The notes under the pieces are model-generated. The model was not told the origin of the DNA. It saw only the letters and a program-made list of their open reading frames with translations, and did no database searches. The translations under genes were made by a program, and so were the position numbers. A DNA stretch of 64,000 nt from Mesorhizobium sp. Root554 (lineage in GTDB: Bacteria; Pseudomonadota; Alphaproteobacteria; Rhizobiales; Rhizobiaceae), in NCBI RefSeq assembly GCF_001427025.1, contig NZ_LMGA01000001.1, forward strand, positions 234,238 to 298,237. The letters run 5' to 3'. Of this stretch, positions 24,783-35,454 are shown piece after piece. Each line of letters begins with the position of its first letter. Positions within the stretch are counted from its first letter, which is position 1.

Positions 24783-25154
24783 ATGAGGTCGGCGGCATTC
24801 CAAATTGCGGCATTGCGGTTTGAGGAAGGACGAACCCCCTTCCTCTCGGCAAGGCGCGTTGCCGAACAGCTTGGCGTCAATCTGGGTGAACTGGCCGGCC
24901 TTATCGGTGTCGCCCGCAACACGCTGACTGCCAAGACTGGCGCGCGCAAGGTCGATGCGGCTTTGAGCCCTGTCGTCCGCATTCTCTCGATGGCCAGTGA
25001 AATGGCCGGCGACGAACAGCGCGCCGCCATCTGGTTCAAGCATCAGCCGATCCCCGGCTGGGCCGGCAAGACGGCCTACGATCTCGTTCACGACGGCAAG
25101 GCCGAAAAAGTGCTTTCCTATCTGGAGGCAGTGCGTTCCGGCGTCTATGCCTGA
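24783..25154 (+). CDS. Xre/MbcA/ParS-type antitoxin
   Basis: A 123-residue protein with an N-terminal helix-turn-helix-like region (SARRVAEQLGVNLGELAGLIGV, i.e. SARRVAEQLGV then ELAGLIGVARNTL). The C-terminal toxin-binding domain of the DUF2384 type carries WFKHQPIPGWAGKTAYDLV and ends LSYLEAVRSGVYA. It should neutralise the following RES-domain toxin by covering its active site and repress the operon. ATG 24783 was chosen since the ATG at 24770 is in another frame and soon stops. Its last eight bases overlap the toxin start. Confidence 0.88.
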   Translation: MRSAAFQIAALRFEEGRTPFLSARRVAEQLGVNLGELAGLIGVARNTLTAKTGARKVDAALSPVVRILSMASEMAGDEQRAAIWFKHQPIPGWAGKTAYDLVHDGKAEKVLSYLEAVRSGVYA

Positions 25155-25659
25155 ATCACTGCCGCCGCAGGTGCTCTGGCGGGCCTTCGTCCCGCGCTGG
25201 GCTCATGTGCCGCTTTCGGGCGAAGGGGCGGCGCGTTTCGGCGGGCGATGGAATCCGGTCGGCGCCAGGACGATCTACGCGGCTCGCGAATTATCGACCG
25301 CCTGGGCCGAATACAATCAGGGCTTTGTCCAGCATCCGGCGCTGATCGCGCAACTTGAGCTGCTGCAGGCGCATCTGGCCGATTTGACCCATGAGGAGAC
25401 GCTGGCCGCTTTGAACATCGGACCGGACATCCATCGCTGCCAATGGCGCGACGCGATCGACCGGGGGCTGACGCCTGAGACGCACGCATTGAGACAGCGG
25501 CTGTTGGCAGACGGATTTGACGGCGTGATTTACCCCTCCGTCATGTCGCCGGGCGGCACATGCGTGGCGCTGTGGCGCTGGAACGAGGACGGCGCACCGA
25601 AGCTCAACGTCATCGATCCGGATCACCGCTTGCCCAAGACGACAGCCTCCTGGGTTTAG
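25147..25659 (+). CDS. RES-domain toxin
   Basis: The 170-residue protein shows the RES signature: Arg in FGGRWNPVGARTIYAA, Glu in ELSTAWAEYNQG, and Ser in IYPSVMSPGGTCVALW. Family members degrade NAD (MbcT) or ADP-ribosylate a metabolic enzyme (ParT); the target here is not known. ATG 25147 lies inside the antitoxin frame (8 bp overlap), ensuring coupled translation with antitoxin first. The frame is open upstream only as a shadow of the antitoxin. The pair is chromosomal, between a housekeeping methyltransferase and tldD. Confidence 0.88.
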   Translation: MPESLPPQVLWRAFVPRWAHVPLSGEGAARFGGRWNPVGARTIYAARELSTAWAEYNQGFVQHPALIAQLELLQAHLADLTHEETLAALNIGPDIHRCQWRDAIDRGLTPETHALRQRLLADGFDGVIYPSVMSPGGTCVALWRWNEDGAPKLNVIDPDHRLPKTTASWV

Positions 25660-25687
25660 CCGATCAGGAAAACAAGGTTCGGAGCGA

Positions 25688-27100
25688 CTAAACCCGCGTC
25701 CCGCCGACCGTCATCTGGTCCATCCTGAGATGCGGCTGGCCGACGCCGACCGGCACGCCCTGGCCGGCCTTGCCGCACATGCCGATGCCGGTATCGAGCT
25801 TCATGTCGTTGCCGATCATGGAGACGCGGTGCATGGCGTCCGGGCCGTTGCCGATGAGCATGGCGCCCTTGATCGGCTGGGTGACCTTGCCGTCCTCGAT
25901 CATGTAGGCCTCGGTGCAGCCGAACACGAACTTGCCGGACGTGATATCGACCTGTCCGCCGCCGAAGGACACGGCATAGATGCCGTTCTTGACCGAGGCG
26001 ATGATCTCCTCCGGCTCCCTGTCGCCGGCGGTCATGTAGGTGTTGGTCATGCGCGGCATTGGCTGGTGGGCATAGCTCTCGCGCCGCCCGTTGCCGGTCG
26101 CCTTCATGCCCATCAGGCGGGCGTTCTGCCGGTCCTGCATGTAGCCGACCAGCTTGCCGTCCTCGATCAGCACATTGCGCGCCGAAGGGGTGCCTTCGTC
26201 GTCCACGGTCAGCGAGCCGCGCCGTTCGGCGATGGTTCCGTCGTCGACGACCGTCACGCCCCTGGCGGCGACCTGCTGGCCGAGCAATCCGGCGAAAGCC
26301 GAAGTCTTCTTGCGGTTGAAATCGCCTTCCAGCCCATGCCCGACCGCTTCGTGCAGCATGACGCCTGGCCAGCCGCTCGACAGCACGATGTCGAAGGTGC
26401 CAGCCGGGGCAGGAATGGCCTCGAGGTTGACGAGCGCCTGCCGCAGCGCCTCCTGCGCGGTGTGCTTCCAGCTGTCCTCGGCGACGAACTGGTCGAAGCC
26501 GGTGCGCCCGCCAATGCCGAAGGAACCGCTTTCCTGGCGGTCGCCTTCGCCGACGACGACGCCGACATTGACCCGGACCAGCGGGCGGATGTCGCGCACC
26601 GTCTGGCCGTCGGCACGCACGATCTCGACATGCTGCCACGACGAGGTGAGCGAGGCCGTCACCTGCCGCACGCGCGGATCGGCGTTGCGCAAAAAGGCGT
26701 CGACCTCCTGCAGCAGCTTGGCTTTCGCCTCGAAGGACGGCGACGGGATCGGGTTCTCGTCGCTGTAGAGATGGCGGTTGGTGCGCGGCGGCGCTTCCGC
26801 CAGCGTGCCGGAATAGCCGCCCTTGACCGTGGCCACGGCATCGGAGGCGCGCAGGAGCGCCGCCTCCGACAGCTCGCTCGAATGGGCGTAGCCGCTTGCC
26901 TCGCCGGCCACGGCGCGCAGTCCGAAGCCCTGGTCGGTGTTGAAATTGGCCGTCTTCAGCCGGCCATTGTCGAACATCAGCGCTTCGCTCTCGCTGTATT
27001 CGAGGAACAGTTCGCCATCGTCGGCGCCGTTGAGCGTATCGGCGACGATCCGCTTGATGCGGTCTTCGGAAATGTCGAACTTGCCGATGAGGCTGGTCAT
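25688..27100 (-). CDS. tldD: Metalloprotease TldD
   Basis: A 470-residue zinc protease with HEAVGHGLEGD, giving the HExxxH zinc site at residues 250-255. TldD works with TldE (PmbA) to trim peptides, for example in microcin maturation and toxin-antitoxin turnover; TldE is not in the window. ATG 27100 opens the conserved MTSLIGKFDIS; the frame is open to 27163 but that part is not conserved. A cysteine-containing C-terminus (GMCGKAGQGVPVGVGQPHLR) is typical. It is convergent with the RES toxin, 28 bases away, so it is not part of that operon. Confidence 0.94.
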   Translation of the reverse strand: MTSLIGKFDISEDRIKRIVADTLNGADDGELFLEYSESEALMFDNGRLKTANFNTDQGFGLRAVAGEASGYAHSSELSEAALLRASDAVATVKGGYSGTLAEAPPRTNRHLYSDENPIPSPSFEAKAKLLQEVDAFLRNADPRVRQVTASLTSSWQHVEIVRADGQTVRDIRPLVRVNVGVVVGEGDRQESGSFGIGGRTGFDQFVAEDSWKHTAQEALRQALVNLEAIPAPAGTFDIVLSSGWPGVMLHEAVGHGLEGDFNRKKTSAFAGLLGQQVAARGVTVVDDGTIAERRGSLTVDDEGTPSARNVLIEDGKLVGYMQDRQNARLMGMKATGNGRRESYAHQPMPRMTNTYMTAGDREPEEIIASVKNGIYAVSFGGGQVDITSGKFVFGCTEAYMIEDGKVTQPIKGAMLIGNGPDAMHRVSMIGNDMKLDTGIGMCGKAGQGVPVGVGQPHLRMDQMTVGGTRV

Positions 27101-27409
27101 GGAGGGTTGTCCTGAACGGGGAATGGTTTTCACCGATGTAGGCGCGTCGGTCCCATTCGGCAACCGCTACTGGCGGACGGACGCCTTGATGCGAACCATG
27201 AAGGACTGCCATATCGCGGACCGATTTCCGCATATACATATGTTGGCGTGACGCTGCCAACGAAGGCGACGTCCAGATTGGCAAGGGAGCCTTCCTCGGC
27301 AAGGCCTTGATCCAGCAGTCTTTGCCGTTCCGCTCATTGGCCTTAGCCCCGCGAGGATATGGCAACCCCGCGGCGGAAGCTGTCCGCCGCAAACCTTCGA
27401 GGATCAAAA
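27101..27409. other. Intergenic gap between divergent tldD and cupin gene
   Basis: About 309 bases without a supported gene. It should hold both promoters. CATATACATATG at 27232-27243 is the only short repeated-looking element I see; no clear -35/-10 pair or hairpin could be fixed. Confidence 0.4.
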
Positions 27410-27937
27410 ATGCCGGTACGGGAAAGACCATCCTTCATCGCCCATTGGCATGACATCGAACACGACGACGACTGGCACTATGACGAAGATGACGAGCCGA
27501 TGAGCATCGGAGCGCCTTTCGGCAGACATTTCGGCCTGACAAAGCTGGGCATCCACCATCAGCGGCTGCCCCCCGGCCGGCGCACATCCTTTCCGCATGC
27601 CGAGAGTGCCGAAGAAGAGTTTGTCTACGTCATCGAAGGCGAACCTGACGTCTGGATCGACGGCTATCTCCATCGGCTAGTGCCTGGCGATGCCGTCGGG
27701 TTTCCGGCCGGCACCGGGATCGCGCACAGCTTTCTCAACAACACCGACGCCGACGTCCGCCTTCTCGTGGTGGGCGAACGGACCAAGCCGGAGAACCGTG
27801 TATTCTATCCCCTCCATCCTGAGCGCAGACCGCTGCATCCCGACTGGTGGGACGGTCATCCGACGCACGCGCTTGGTCCGCACGACGGAATGACCGACAA
27901 GCGGCGCGCAGAGAAGGCCAGGCGAAAAGCCGAATAG
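27410..27937 (+). CDS. Cupin domain protein
   Basis: A 175-residue single cupin. The metal-binding pattern is partly present: HHQRLPPGRRTSFPHAESAEEEFVYVIEGEP, then GDAVGFPAGTGIAHSFLN with the second-motif His. Similar rhizobial proteins are unassigned cupins. ATG 27410 has GAGGATC upstream and the conserved opening MPVRERPSFIAHW; an upstream in-frame ATG at 27359 has a similar site and would add 17 residues. It is convergent with the IalB gene, only one base from its stop. Substrate unknown. Confidence 0.8.
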   Translation: MPVRERPSFIAHWHDIEHDDDWHYDEDDEPMSIGAPFGRHFGLTKLGIHHQRLPPGRRTSFPHAESAEEEFVYVIEGEPDVWIDGYLHRLVPGDAVGFPAGTGIAHSFLNNTDADVRLLVVGERTKPENRVFYPLHPERRPLHPDWWDGHPTHALGPHDGMTDKRRAEKARRKAE

Positions 27938-27938
27938 G

Positions 27939-28454
27939 TCAGGGCAGCGCTGCGAAGCCTTCGCCGAAGCCTTTCAGGTCGACCGGGATGCCGATGCCTT
28001 CCTCAGGCGTCTGGAAGACGATGAAGGTCGCGGCCTTGCCGGTCTTCAGCGTGTCGAGCAGCGGCTTTTCGAGGATGACCTCGGCGTAGCACCCGTCCTG
28101 GAAGCAGCGGACGAAATAGGCGCGGCCGATATCCTTGCCGTCGACGTTCAGGCCAAGGCCGTTCGGCAAAAGCACGCCAAGGGGCGCCAGCACGCGCAGG
28201 ATTTCCGCCTTGTTGTCGGCGGTGCGCAGGACGACCACCGAAAGGCCCATCTCGGGCCTGTCCTCGGCGACGACATTCTGCATCATCACGCATTGCTCGG
28301 AGGTCGCGCCGGCCGGCGTATCGCAGATGATGGACCAGGCGCCATGGGTCGATTTCACCGTGCCGCTCGGCTGCGCGGCATACGCGCTTGCGCACATCGA
28401 CAGGGCGGCAAGCAGGACGACCTTCGCCGAAATTTTCGAGACCCAAGAGTTCAT
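27939..28454 (-). CDS. Invasion-associated locus B (IalB) family protein
   Basis: A 171-residue secreted protein with a signal peptide (MNSWVSKISAKVVLLAALSM..AYA) and the IalB pattern: WSIICDT, CVMMQN, LAPLGVLLPNGLGLNVDG, and FVRCFQDGCYAEV, with four conserved cysteines likely to form disulfides. ATG 28454 follows TGGAG and begins the signal peptide. The family was named from Bartonella, but is widespread in free-living rhizobia, where its role is unclear. It is divergent from the cox operon. Confidence 0.88.
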   Translation of the reverse strand: MNSWVSKISAKVVLLAALSMCASAYAAQPSGTVKSTHGAWSIICDTPAGATSEQCVMMQNVVAEDRPEMGLSVVVLRTADNKAEILRVLAPLGVLLPNGLGLNVDGKDIGRAYFVRCFQDGCYAEVILEKPLLDTLKTGKAATFIVFQTPEEGIGIPVDLKGFGEGFAALP

Positions 28455-28821
28455 AACGGCTCCATCACGAATCACGGCACTTTAAGCCCGGCAAAAGCAG
28501 AGGAAAAGCAGGCGACAGGCTTCAGTCCGCCTTGAATGCGGCTCGAATGCGGTTTTCAGGCCAAAATCCTCGTTCGGACCCGTTCGCCCTGCTTTATACC
28601 GTGCGATGGCGGAAAAACAGGCCCGGCGGGCAACCTTCCGCACGATATCTGGCGCGGCGTGCAGCCGCCGCCAGCCTTACGCGCAAAAATGCCGCACGGT
28701 TTCGGCCGCTCCTTTCTTGCGGCGGGAAAAAGAGTATGGTTTGAACCACGCTTAGCTGTCCGGGATTCCCGTTCGGGCATTGTTATGTATTCTTGCGGCC
28801 GGATCGTGAGGGCACTGGGAG
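28455..28821. other. Intergenic region upstream of the cox operon
   Basis: 367 bases between the divergent IalB gene and coxB. It should carry the cox promoter. I see a more A/T-rich patch around 28725-28800 (GGAAAAAGAGTATGG and TTGTTATGTATTC), but no -35/-10 pair at proper spacing, no Fnr-type TTGAT-N4-ATCAA box, and no convincing small gene. Confidence 0.4.
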
Positions 28822-29700
28822 ATGATGAGGGCGATGAGGAAATTTATTGCAGGCGCCAGCGCCACGACCGCGTTTCTCGCAGGTGCTTCCGCCCATGCGG
28901 CGCAGCCTGTCGAATGGCAGATGACATTCCAGCCCGCCGCCACCGGCATGATGAGCCAGATCACCTGGTTCGAGCATTACACGCTCTGGTTCATCGTACC
29001 GATCACCCTGTTTGTGCTGGGGCTGATTGCCTACTGCTTCTTCAGGTTCCGCGACAGCGTCAACCCGACCCCGACGCGCACGAGCCACAACACCTTCATC
29101 GAGGTGCTCTGGACCGTGGGGCCGGTCGTGATCCTGCTGTTCATCGCCATTCCCTCCTTCCAGCTTTTGACCGCGCAGTACACGCCGCCGGAAGAGCCGA
29201 AGCTGACCATCAAGGCGACGGCCAACCAGTGGAATTGGGACTACGAATATCAGGTCGATCAGCCGCTTTCCTACAACTCAGCCCTGCTGCAGGACGGCGA
29301 TCGCGCCGGTCTCGGCAAGGAAGACAAGGCTGCCTACCCGCGCCTGCTGGCGGTGGACAACGAGATGGTCGTGCCGGTCAACACGACGACGCGCGTTCTG
29401 GTGACCGCGGCCGACGTGATCCACGCTTTCGCCATGCCGGCTTTCGGCGTCAAGACCGACGCGGTGCCCGGCCGCATCAACGAAATCTGGTTCAAGCCCG
29501 AGAAGGAAGGCCTCTATTATGGCCAGTGCTCGGAATTGTGCGGCAAGGACCACGCCTTCATGCCGATCGCGATCCGCGTCGTTTCGGATGCTCAATACAA
29601 CACCTGGCTGGCAGCGGCCAAGGCAGACCTTCCCGGCGCCAACAAGGCGCTGATGGCCGAGGTCGAGGGTACCAACAAGGTAGCGGCCGCCGGCAACTGA
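28822..29700 (+). CDS. coxB: Cytochrome c oxidase subunit II
   Basis: Subunit II of the aa3-type oxidase accepts electrons from cytochrome c through the binuclear CuA centre. The 292-residue protein has a signal peptide, two membrane helices (about 55-75 and 95-115) and a periplasmic cupredoxin domain. CuA ligands are visible as His201, Cys236, Glu238, Cys240, His244 and Met247 (GQCSELCGKDHAFM). The aromatic patch QWNWDYEY is also present. Three possible ATGs lie at 28822, 28825 and 28834; GGGAG supports the first two. It is first in the operon coxB-coxA-ctaB-coxF-ctaG-coxC. Confidence 0.96.
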   Translation: MMRAMRKFIAGASATTAFLAGASAHAAQPVEWQMTFQPAATGMMSQITWFEHYTLWFIVPITLFVLGLIAYCFFRFRDSVNPTPTRTSHNTFIEVLWTVGPVVILLFIAIPSFQLLTAQYTPPEEPKLTIKATANQWNWDYEYQVDQPLSYNSALLQDGDRAGLGKEDKAAYPRLLAVDNEMVVPVNTTTRVLVTAADVIHAFAMPAFGVKTDAVPGRINEIWFKPEKEGLYYGQCSELCGKDHAFMPIAIRVVSDAQYNTWLAAAKADLPGANKALMAEVEGTNKVAAAGN

Positions 29701-29721
29701 CGCACGGCCAAGCAAGAATAG

Positions 29722-31389
<1,668 letters not shown>

Positions 31390-31410
31390 GCGGCAGCAGA
31401 ACGTTCAGGA

Positions 31411-31433
31411 CCGCCGGCCCCGCCGGCGGTTTT
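31411..31433 (+). terminator. Rho-independent terminator between coxA and ctaB
   Basis: CCGCCGGC (31411-31418), three-base loop, GCCGGCGG (31422-31429), then TTTT. An eight-pair all-G/C stem with a short T-run lies inside what is otherwise an operon, 50 bases before ctaB. It probably acts as a partial terminator. Confidence 0.75.
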
Positions 31434-31482
31434 GGCCAAACGGCCAGCGATTTTGGCCAGAATGACTGGAATTTGAGTACGT

Positions 31483-32427
31483 ATGGCCCTTGTTGACGAT
31501 ACCCGGATCGAAGAAGCGGGCTTTCGCGTGTCGGAAGCCACCGCCGGGGATTTCTTCGCCCTCTTGAAGCCGCGCGTCATGTCACTCGTGGTGTTCACCG
31601 CGTTCGTCGGGCTGGTGGCCGCCCCGGTCGCGATCAATCCGCTTCTCGCCGTCATCGCCATCCTCGCCATCGCCATCGGCGCCGGCGCGTCGGGCGCGCT
31701 GAACATGTGGTATGACGCCGACATCGACGCGGTCATGACCCGCACCGCCAACCGGCCGGTGCCGTCGGGCCGCGTGCTGCCCGGCGAAGCGCTGGTTTTC
31801 GGGCTCGTGCTGTCGGCGCTGTCGGTGATGACGCTCGGCGTGCTGGTCAACTGGCTGGCCGCCGTCCTGCTTGCCTTCACCATCTTCTTCTACGCCGTCG
31901 TCTACACGATGTGGCTGAAGCGCTGGACGCCGCAGAACATCGTCATCGGCGGCGCCGCCGGCGCTATACCGCCGGTCATCGGATGGGCGGCTGCGACCGG
32001 ATCGGTCAGCCTCGAAAGCGTCATCCTGTTTCTCATCATCTTCCTGTGGACGCCGCCGCATTTCTGGGCGCTGGCTTTGTTCAAGTCGGGCGACTATGCG
32101 CGCGCCGGCATCCCGATGATGCCGAACGTCGCCGGTGAGGCCTCGACCCGCCGCCAGATTTTCGCCTATGCGCTCGTTCTGGCGCCAATCGGCGTCCTGC
32201 CCTGGGCAATGGGCTATACGAGCGCCGTTTACGGTGTTGCCGCCGCGCTGCTCGGCATCGGTTTCGTCGGTTATTCCTGGCGGGTTTTCACCATGCCGGA
32301 CTCCGATCGGGTGATGAAGCCGGCCAAGGCATTGTTCGGCTATTCGCTGCTTTATCTCTTCGCCATCTTCGCGGCCTACCTTGGCGACAGCGTTGTCGAG
32401 CGGTTCCTCTCGATGGGTGGCCTGTAA
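31483..32427 (+). CDS. ctaB: Protoheme IX farnesyltransferase (heme O synthase)
   Basis: CtaB adds a farnesyl chain to heme b to make heme O, the precursor of heme A for CoxA. The 314-residue membrane protein is of the UbiA family: [21 protein letters not shown] (aspartate motif, seen as [12 protein letters not shown]) and a second acidic region in the loop with [17 protein letters not shown]. Nine hydrophobic segments can be counted. It follows the terminator after coxA, and its stop is two bases before the coxF ATG. Confidence 0.95.
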   Translation: MALVDDTRIEEAGFRVSEATAGDFFALLKPRVMSLVVFTAFVGLVAAPVAINPLLAVIAILAIAIGAGASGALNMWYDADIDAVMTRTANRPVPSGRVLPGEALVFGLVLSALSVMTLGVLVNWLAAVLLAFTIFFYAVVYTMWLKRWTPQNIVIGGAAGAIPPVIGWAAATGSVSLESVILFLIIFLWTPPHFWALALFKSGDYARAGIPMMPNVAGEASTRRQIFAYALVLAPIGVLPWAMGYTSAVYGVAAALLGIGFVGYSWRVFTMPDSDRVMKPAKALFGYSLLYLFAIFAAYLGDSVVERFLSMGGL

Positions 32428-32429
32428 CC

Positions 32430-32594
32430 ATGCCCGAAGAAAAGCTCGAACTCGTCACCTTGACCGACCGGCAGAAGAAGGCCCGCCGCAATCGCTCGGT
32501 GGCGATTGGCCTGGCGCTTGGCGTGCTCGTCATCATCTTCTATGTGGCGACGATCGCCAAGTTCGGCCCCTCGATCCTCAACCGGCCGCTGTGA
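32430..32594 (+). CDS. coxF: CoxF, small cytochrome oxidase operon membrane protein
   Basis: A 54-residue protein too short for usual gene finders: [20 protein letters not shown] followed by a single membrane helix (about 23-42) and PSILNRPL. It fits in the gap between ctaB and ctaG, two bases after one stop and eight before the next ATG. Small CoxF proteins occupy this place in rhizobial cox operons. A basic RQKKARRNR cluster before the helix predicts a cytoplasmic N-terminus. It probably helps oxidase assembly, but no activity is known. Confidence 0.85.
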   Translation: MPEEKLELVTLTDRQKKARRNRSVAIGLALGVLVIIFYVATIAKFGPSILNRPL

Positions 32595-32602
32595 GGGATT
32601 GA

Positions 32603-33238
32603 ATGAGCCAGCCTGCTGAAAAAACCAGACAGAAGGCGACCGGTGCCAGGGGCAACGGCGTCGTCGCCGGCATTTGCGTGGCGTTTTTCGTCGGCATGAT
32701 CGGGATGGCCTACGCCGCCGTGCCGCTCTACCAGATGTTTTGCCAGGCGACGGGCTATGGCGGCACCACGCGGCGGACGACGCAATATGCCGACCGCGTG
32801 CTCGACCGCGACATCACGATCCGCTTCGACGCCAACACCTCCGGCGTGCCGTGGGATTTCGCGCCCGTGGCCCGTTCGATGACGATCAAGATCGGCGAGA
32901 CGGCGCAGGCGCACTATACCGCGACCAACAAGTTCGACAGGCCGTCGGCCGGCCGCGCGACCTTCAACGTCGTGCCGGAAATGGCCGGCGCCTATTTCAA
33001 CAAGGTGGAGTGCTTCTGCTTCACCGATACGACCTTGCAGCCAGGCCAGACGATGGATATGCCGGTGGTCTTCTATGTGGACCCCGACATCGTCAATGCG
33101 CCGGAACTGAAAGACATCAAGACGATTACGCTTTCCTATACGATGTTCCCGATCGAGGCGAACAAGCCGGTTGCCGCGGCGCCGGTCGAAGACAAGAGCA
33201 CGACTATTCCGAATACCGCAGAGACTCTCGGGGGTTGA
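32603..33238 (+). CDS. ctaG: Cytochrome c oxidase assembly protein CtaG (Cox11 type)
   Basis: CtaG delivers copper to the CuB site of subunit I. The 211-residue protein has one N-terminal membrane helix (about 18-38) ending [17 protein letters not shown], and a periplasmic immunoglobulin-like domain. The copper motif CFCF is visible in [16 protein letters not shown]. It starts eight bases after coxF. The stop TGA is one base before the coxC ATG, so translation is coupled. Confidence 0.95.
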   Translation: MSQPAEKTRQKATGARGNGVVAGICVAFFVGMIGMAYAAVPLYQMFCQATGYGGTTRRTTQYADRVLDRDITIRFDANTSGVPWDFAPVARSMTIKIGETAQAHYTATNKFDRPSAGRATFNVVPEMAGAYFNKVECFCFTDTTLQPGQTMDMPVVFYVDPDIVNAPELKDIKTITLSYTMFPIEANKPVAAAPVEDKSTTIPNTAETLGG

Positions 33239-33239
33239 C

Positions 33240-34124
33240 ATGGCAGACGCACACGCAAAACCGCAACACGACTACCATATCATCGATCCCAGCCCGTGGC
33301 CGTTCATCGGCTCGGTCGGTGCGCTCATCATGGCCATCGGCGGCGTCGCCTGGATGCAGTATCTCAAGGGCAACGAGTTCCACCTGGTCGGGTTGAACAT
33401 CGCCGGTCCGTGGATCTTCTTTGTCGGCCTGCTGGTCATCCTCTACGTGATGTTCTCGTGGTGGTCGGACACGGTGAAGGAAGCGCACGAGGGCCACCAC
33501 ACGCGGGTGGTTTCGCTGCACCTGCGCTACGGCATGATCATGTTCATCGCCTCCGAGGTGATGTTCTTCGTCGCCTGGTTCTGGGCCTTCTTCGACGCCA
33601 GCCTGTTCCCGAACGAAATACACCAGGTGGCGCGCGCCGAATTCACCGGCGGCGTCTGGCCGCCGAAGGGCATGGAGGTGCTCGATCCCTTCCACCTGCC
33701 GCTCTACAATACGATCATCCTGCTGCTTTCGGGCACCACGGTCACCTGGGCGCACCATTCGCTCATCCATGGCGACCGCAAGGGCCTGATCAACGGCCTG
33801 GTGCTCACCGTCGGCCTCGGGCTGTTGTTCTCCATGGTCCAGGCCTACGAGTACATCCACGCGCCGTTCGCCTTCAAGGACTCGATCTACGGCGCCACCT
33901 TCTTCATGGCGACCGGTTTCCACGGCTTCCACGTCATCATCGGCACCATCTTCCTGGGCGTCTGCCTGGTGCGCGCCATGCGCGGCGATTTCACGCCGAA
34001 ACAGCATTTCGGCTTCGAGGCGGCGGCCTGGTACTGGCACTTCGTCGACGTGGTCTGGCTGTTCCTGTTCGCCTGCATCTACGTGTGGGCCTCGCACGGC
34101 GCGGTCATCGAACACGCCGGCTGA
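33240..34124 (+). CDS. coxC: Cytochrome c oxidase subunit III
   Basis: The 294-residue subunit has seven membrane helices and family signatures [20 protein letters not shown], seen as [14 protein letters not shown], and [30 protein letters not shown]. It stabilises subunit I and binds lipid near the oxygen pathway. ATG 33240 starts [15 protein letters not shown]; the frame is open upstream only as a ctaG shadow. A terminator hairpin follows 23 bases after the stop, closing the core cox operon. Confidence 0.96.
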   Translation: MADAHAKPQHDYHIIDPSPWPFIGSVGALIMAIGGVAWMQYLKGNEFHLVGLNIAGPWIFFVGLLVILYVMFSWWSDTVKEAHEGHHTRVVSLHLRYGMIMFIASEVMFFVAWFWAFFDASLFPNEIHQVARAEFTGGVWPPKGMEVLDPFHLPLYNTIILLLSGTTVTWAHHSLIHGDRKGLINGLVLTVGLGLLFSMVQAYEYIHAPFAFKDSIYGATFFMATGFHGFHVIIGTIFLGVCLVRAMRGDFTPKQHFGFEAAAWYWHFVDVVWLFLFACIYVWASHGAVIEHAG

Positions 34125-34146
34125 GCCCGGTCGAAATGATATGAGG

Positions 34147-34184
34147 GGGGTGGCCGTGGTGACATGGCCGCCCCTTGTCTTTTT
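34147..34184 (+). terminator. Rho-independent terminator after coxC
   Basis: GGGGTGGCC (34147-34155) pairs with GGCCGCCCC (34166-34174) with one G-T pair around a ten-base loop, and is followed by TTGTCTTTTT. Strong stem and T-run downstream of the last oxidase subunit gene. Confidence 0.8.
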
Positions 34185-34231
34185 GGCGTCGCTTTAAACG
34201 ACGCTCATGGCCTCGGCCGTGGGAGTTGATC

Positions 34232-34618
34232 ATGGATGAAGACAAAGCGCTGTGGGCGCCCGTCGAGCCGATTTCCGCCGGCCTGCGGGGCCGCTGCCCG
34301 CGCTGCGGCGAGGGCAGGCTGTTTTCCGGCTTCCTGTCGGTCGGCAAAAGCTGCGTCAATTGCGGACTGGATTATTCCTACGCCGATGCCGGCGATGGTC
34401 CCGCCGTCTTTGTCATCCTGATCATCGGTTTCGTCGTGGTCGGACTGGCGCTGTGGATGGAGGTGACGCTCAATCCGCCGCTATGGCTGCACTTCATCCT
34501 GTGGGTGCCGCTGACGCTGGTCCTCTGTCTCGGTGCGCTGCGCCTCATCAAGGGCGTGCTCTTGACGCTGCAATACAGCAACAAGGCCGCCGAAGGCAGG
34601 CTGGACGGCGGCAAATGA
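34232..34618 (+). CDS. DUF983 family membrane protein
   Basis: A 128-residue protein with an N-terminal zinc ribbon (RCPRCGEGRLF and CVNCGLDYSYAD, four Cys) and two membrane helices (about 50-70 and 75-95). DUF983 genes commonly lie between coxC and SURF1 in alphaproteobacteria, so a role in oxidase assembly is likely but unproved. ATG 34232 has GGGAG upstream; the open frame begins at a TTG at 34175 inside the terminator, which is not a plausible start. Its stop overlaps the SURF1 start (ATGA at 34615-34618). Confidence 0.85.
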   Translation: MDEDKALWAPVEPISAGLRGRCPRCGEGRLFSGFLSVGKSCVNCGLDYSYADAGDGPAVFVILIIGFVVVGLALWMEVTLNPPLWLHFILWVPLTLVLCLGALRLIKGVLLTLQYSNKAAEGRLDGGK

Positions 34619-35373
34619 GCACCGGTGTGCATCAAGCGGATGCGGGCCATAGTCGGCCCCGCAAGGCTTTGGCGCTGGTTCTCGGCGCAATCGCTTTCCT
34701 GATCCTGATCGGGCTGGGCACCTGGCAGGTGCAGCGCCTGCAGTGGAAGGAAGGCCTGCTGCACACGATCGAGACGCGTATGCATTCGGCGCCGCTGCCC
34801 CTGGCGGACGTGGAGCGGCAATTCGCTGCCTCCGGCGATGTCGACTATGTGCCGGTCACGGTGTCAGGTACATTCCTGAATCAGGGCGAGCGCCATTTCT
34901 TTGCTACATGGCAGGGCGATTCCGGCTTCAACATCTTCACGCCCTTGCTGCTCGATGACGGCCGCTACGTGCTGGTAAACCGGGGCTTCGTGCCCTACGA
35001 CCGCAAGGAACCGGCAAGGCGGCCGCAAAGCCAGCCTGCCGGCAGGGTCACCGTCACCGGGCTTGCGCGCAATCCGCTGGCCGGCAAGCCGTCGTCGATG
35101 GTGCCCGAAAACGATCCGGCCAAGAACATCTTCTACTGGAAGGACCGCGACGCGATGGCTGCAACGGCTGGGCTTCCGGCCGGCGCCGGCATCGTGCCGA
35201 TCTTCATCGACGCCGATGCAACGCCCAATCCCGGCGGTCTGCCGGTCGGCGGCGTCACCATTGTCGACCTGCCCAACAATCACCTGCAATATGCGGTGAC
35301 ATGGTACGGGCTGGCGTTGGCGCTGCTCGGTGTGCTGCTGGTGTGGCTGCGGCGTCAATACAAGGGAAAATAG
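34615..35373 (+). CDS. SURF1 family cytochrome oxidase assembly protein
   Basis: The 252-residue protein has the SURF1 plan: two membrane helices at the ends (about 18-38 and 227-246) with a periplasmic domain between, GTWQVQRLQWKEGLL just after helix 1, and LVNRGFVPYDRK in the middle. SURF1 helps heme a insertion into subunit I. Start ATG 34615 overlaps the DUF983 stop by four bases, so the two are translated together; upstream frame is shadow. Confidence 0.92.
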   Translation: MSTGVHQADAGHSRPRKALALVLGAIAFLILIGLGTWQVQRLQWKEGLLHTIETRMHSAPLPLADVERQFAASGDVDYVPVTVSGTFLNQGERHFFATWQGDSGFNIFTPLLLDDGRYVLVNRGFVPYDRKEPARRPQSQPAGRVTVTGLARNPLAGKPSSMVPENDPAKNIFYWKDRDAMAATAGLPAGAGIVPIFIDADATPNPGGLPVGGVTIVDLPNNHLQYAVTWYGLALALLGVLLVWLRRQYKGK

Positions 35374-35454
35374 AGCCGGATATTTGCCGGTGAGGGGTGC
35401 TTCGACGGCTGGCGTGGTATTTGGACCTGGCGCTTCTCAAATGCGCCGCCGGCC

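Noticed and set aside
28532-28744. Short plus-strand ORF (70 codons) upstream of coxB
   Set aside because: No Shine-Dalgarno, arginine-rich text and no domain; more likely a promoter region.
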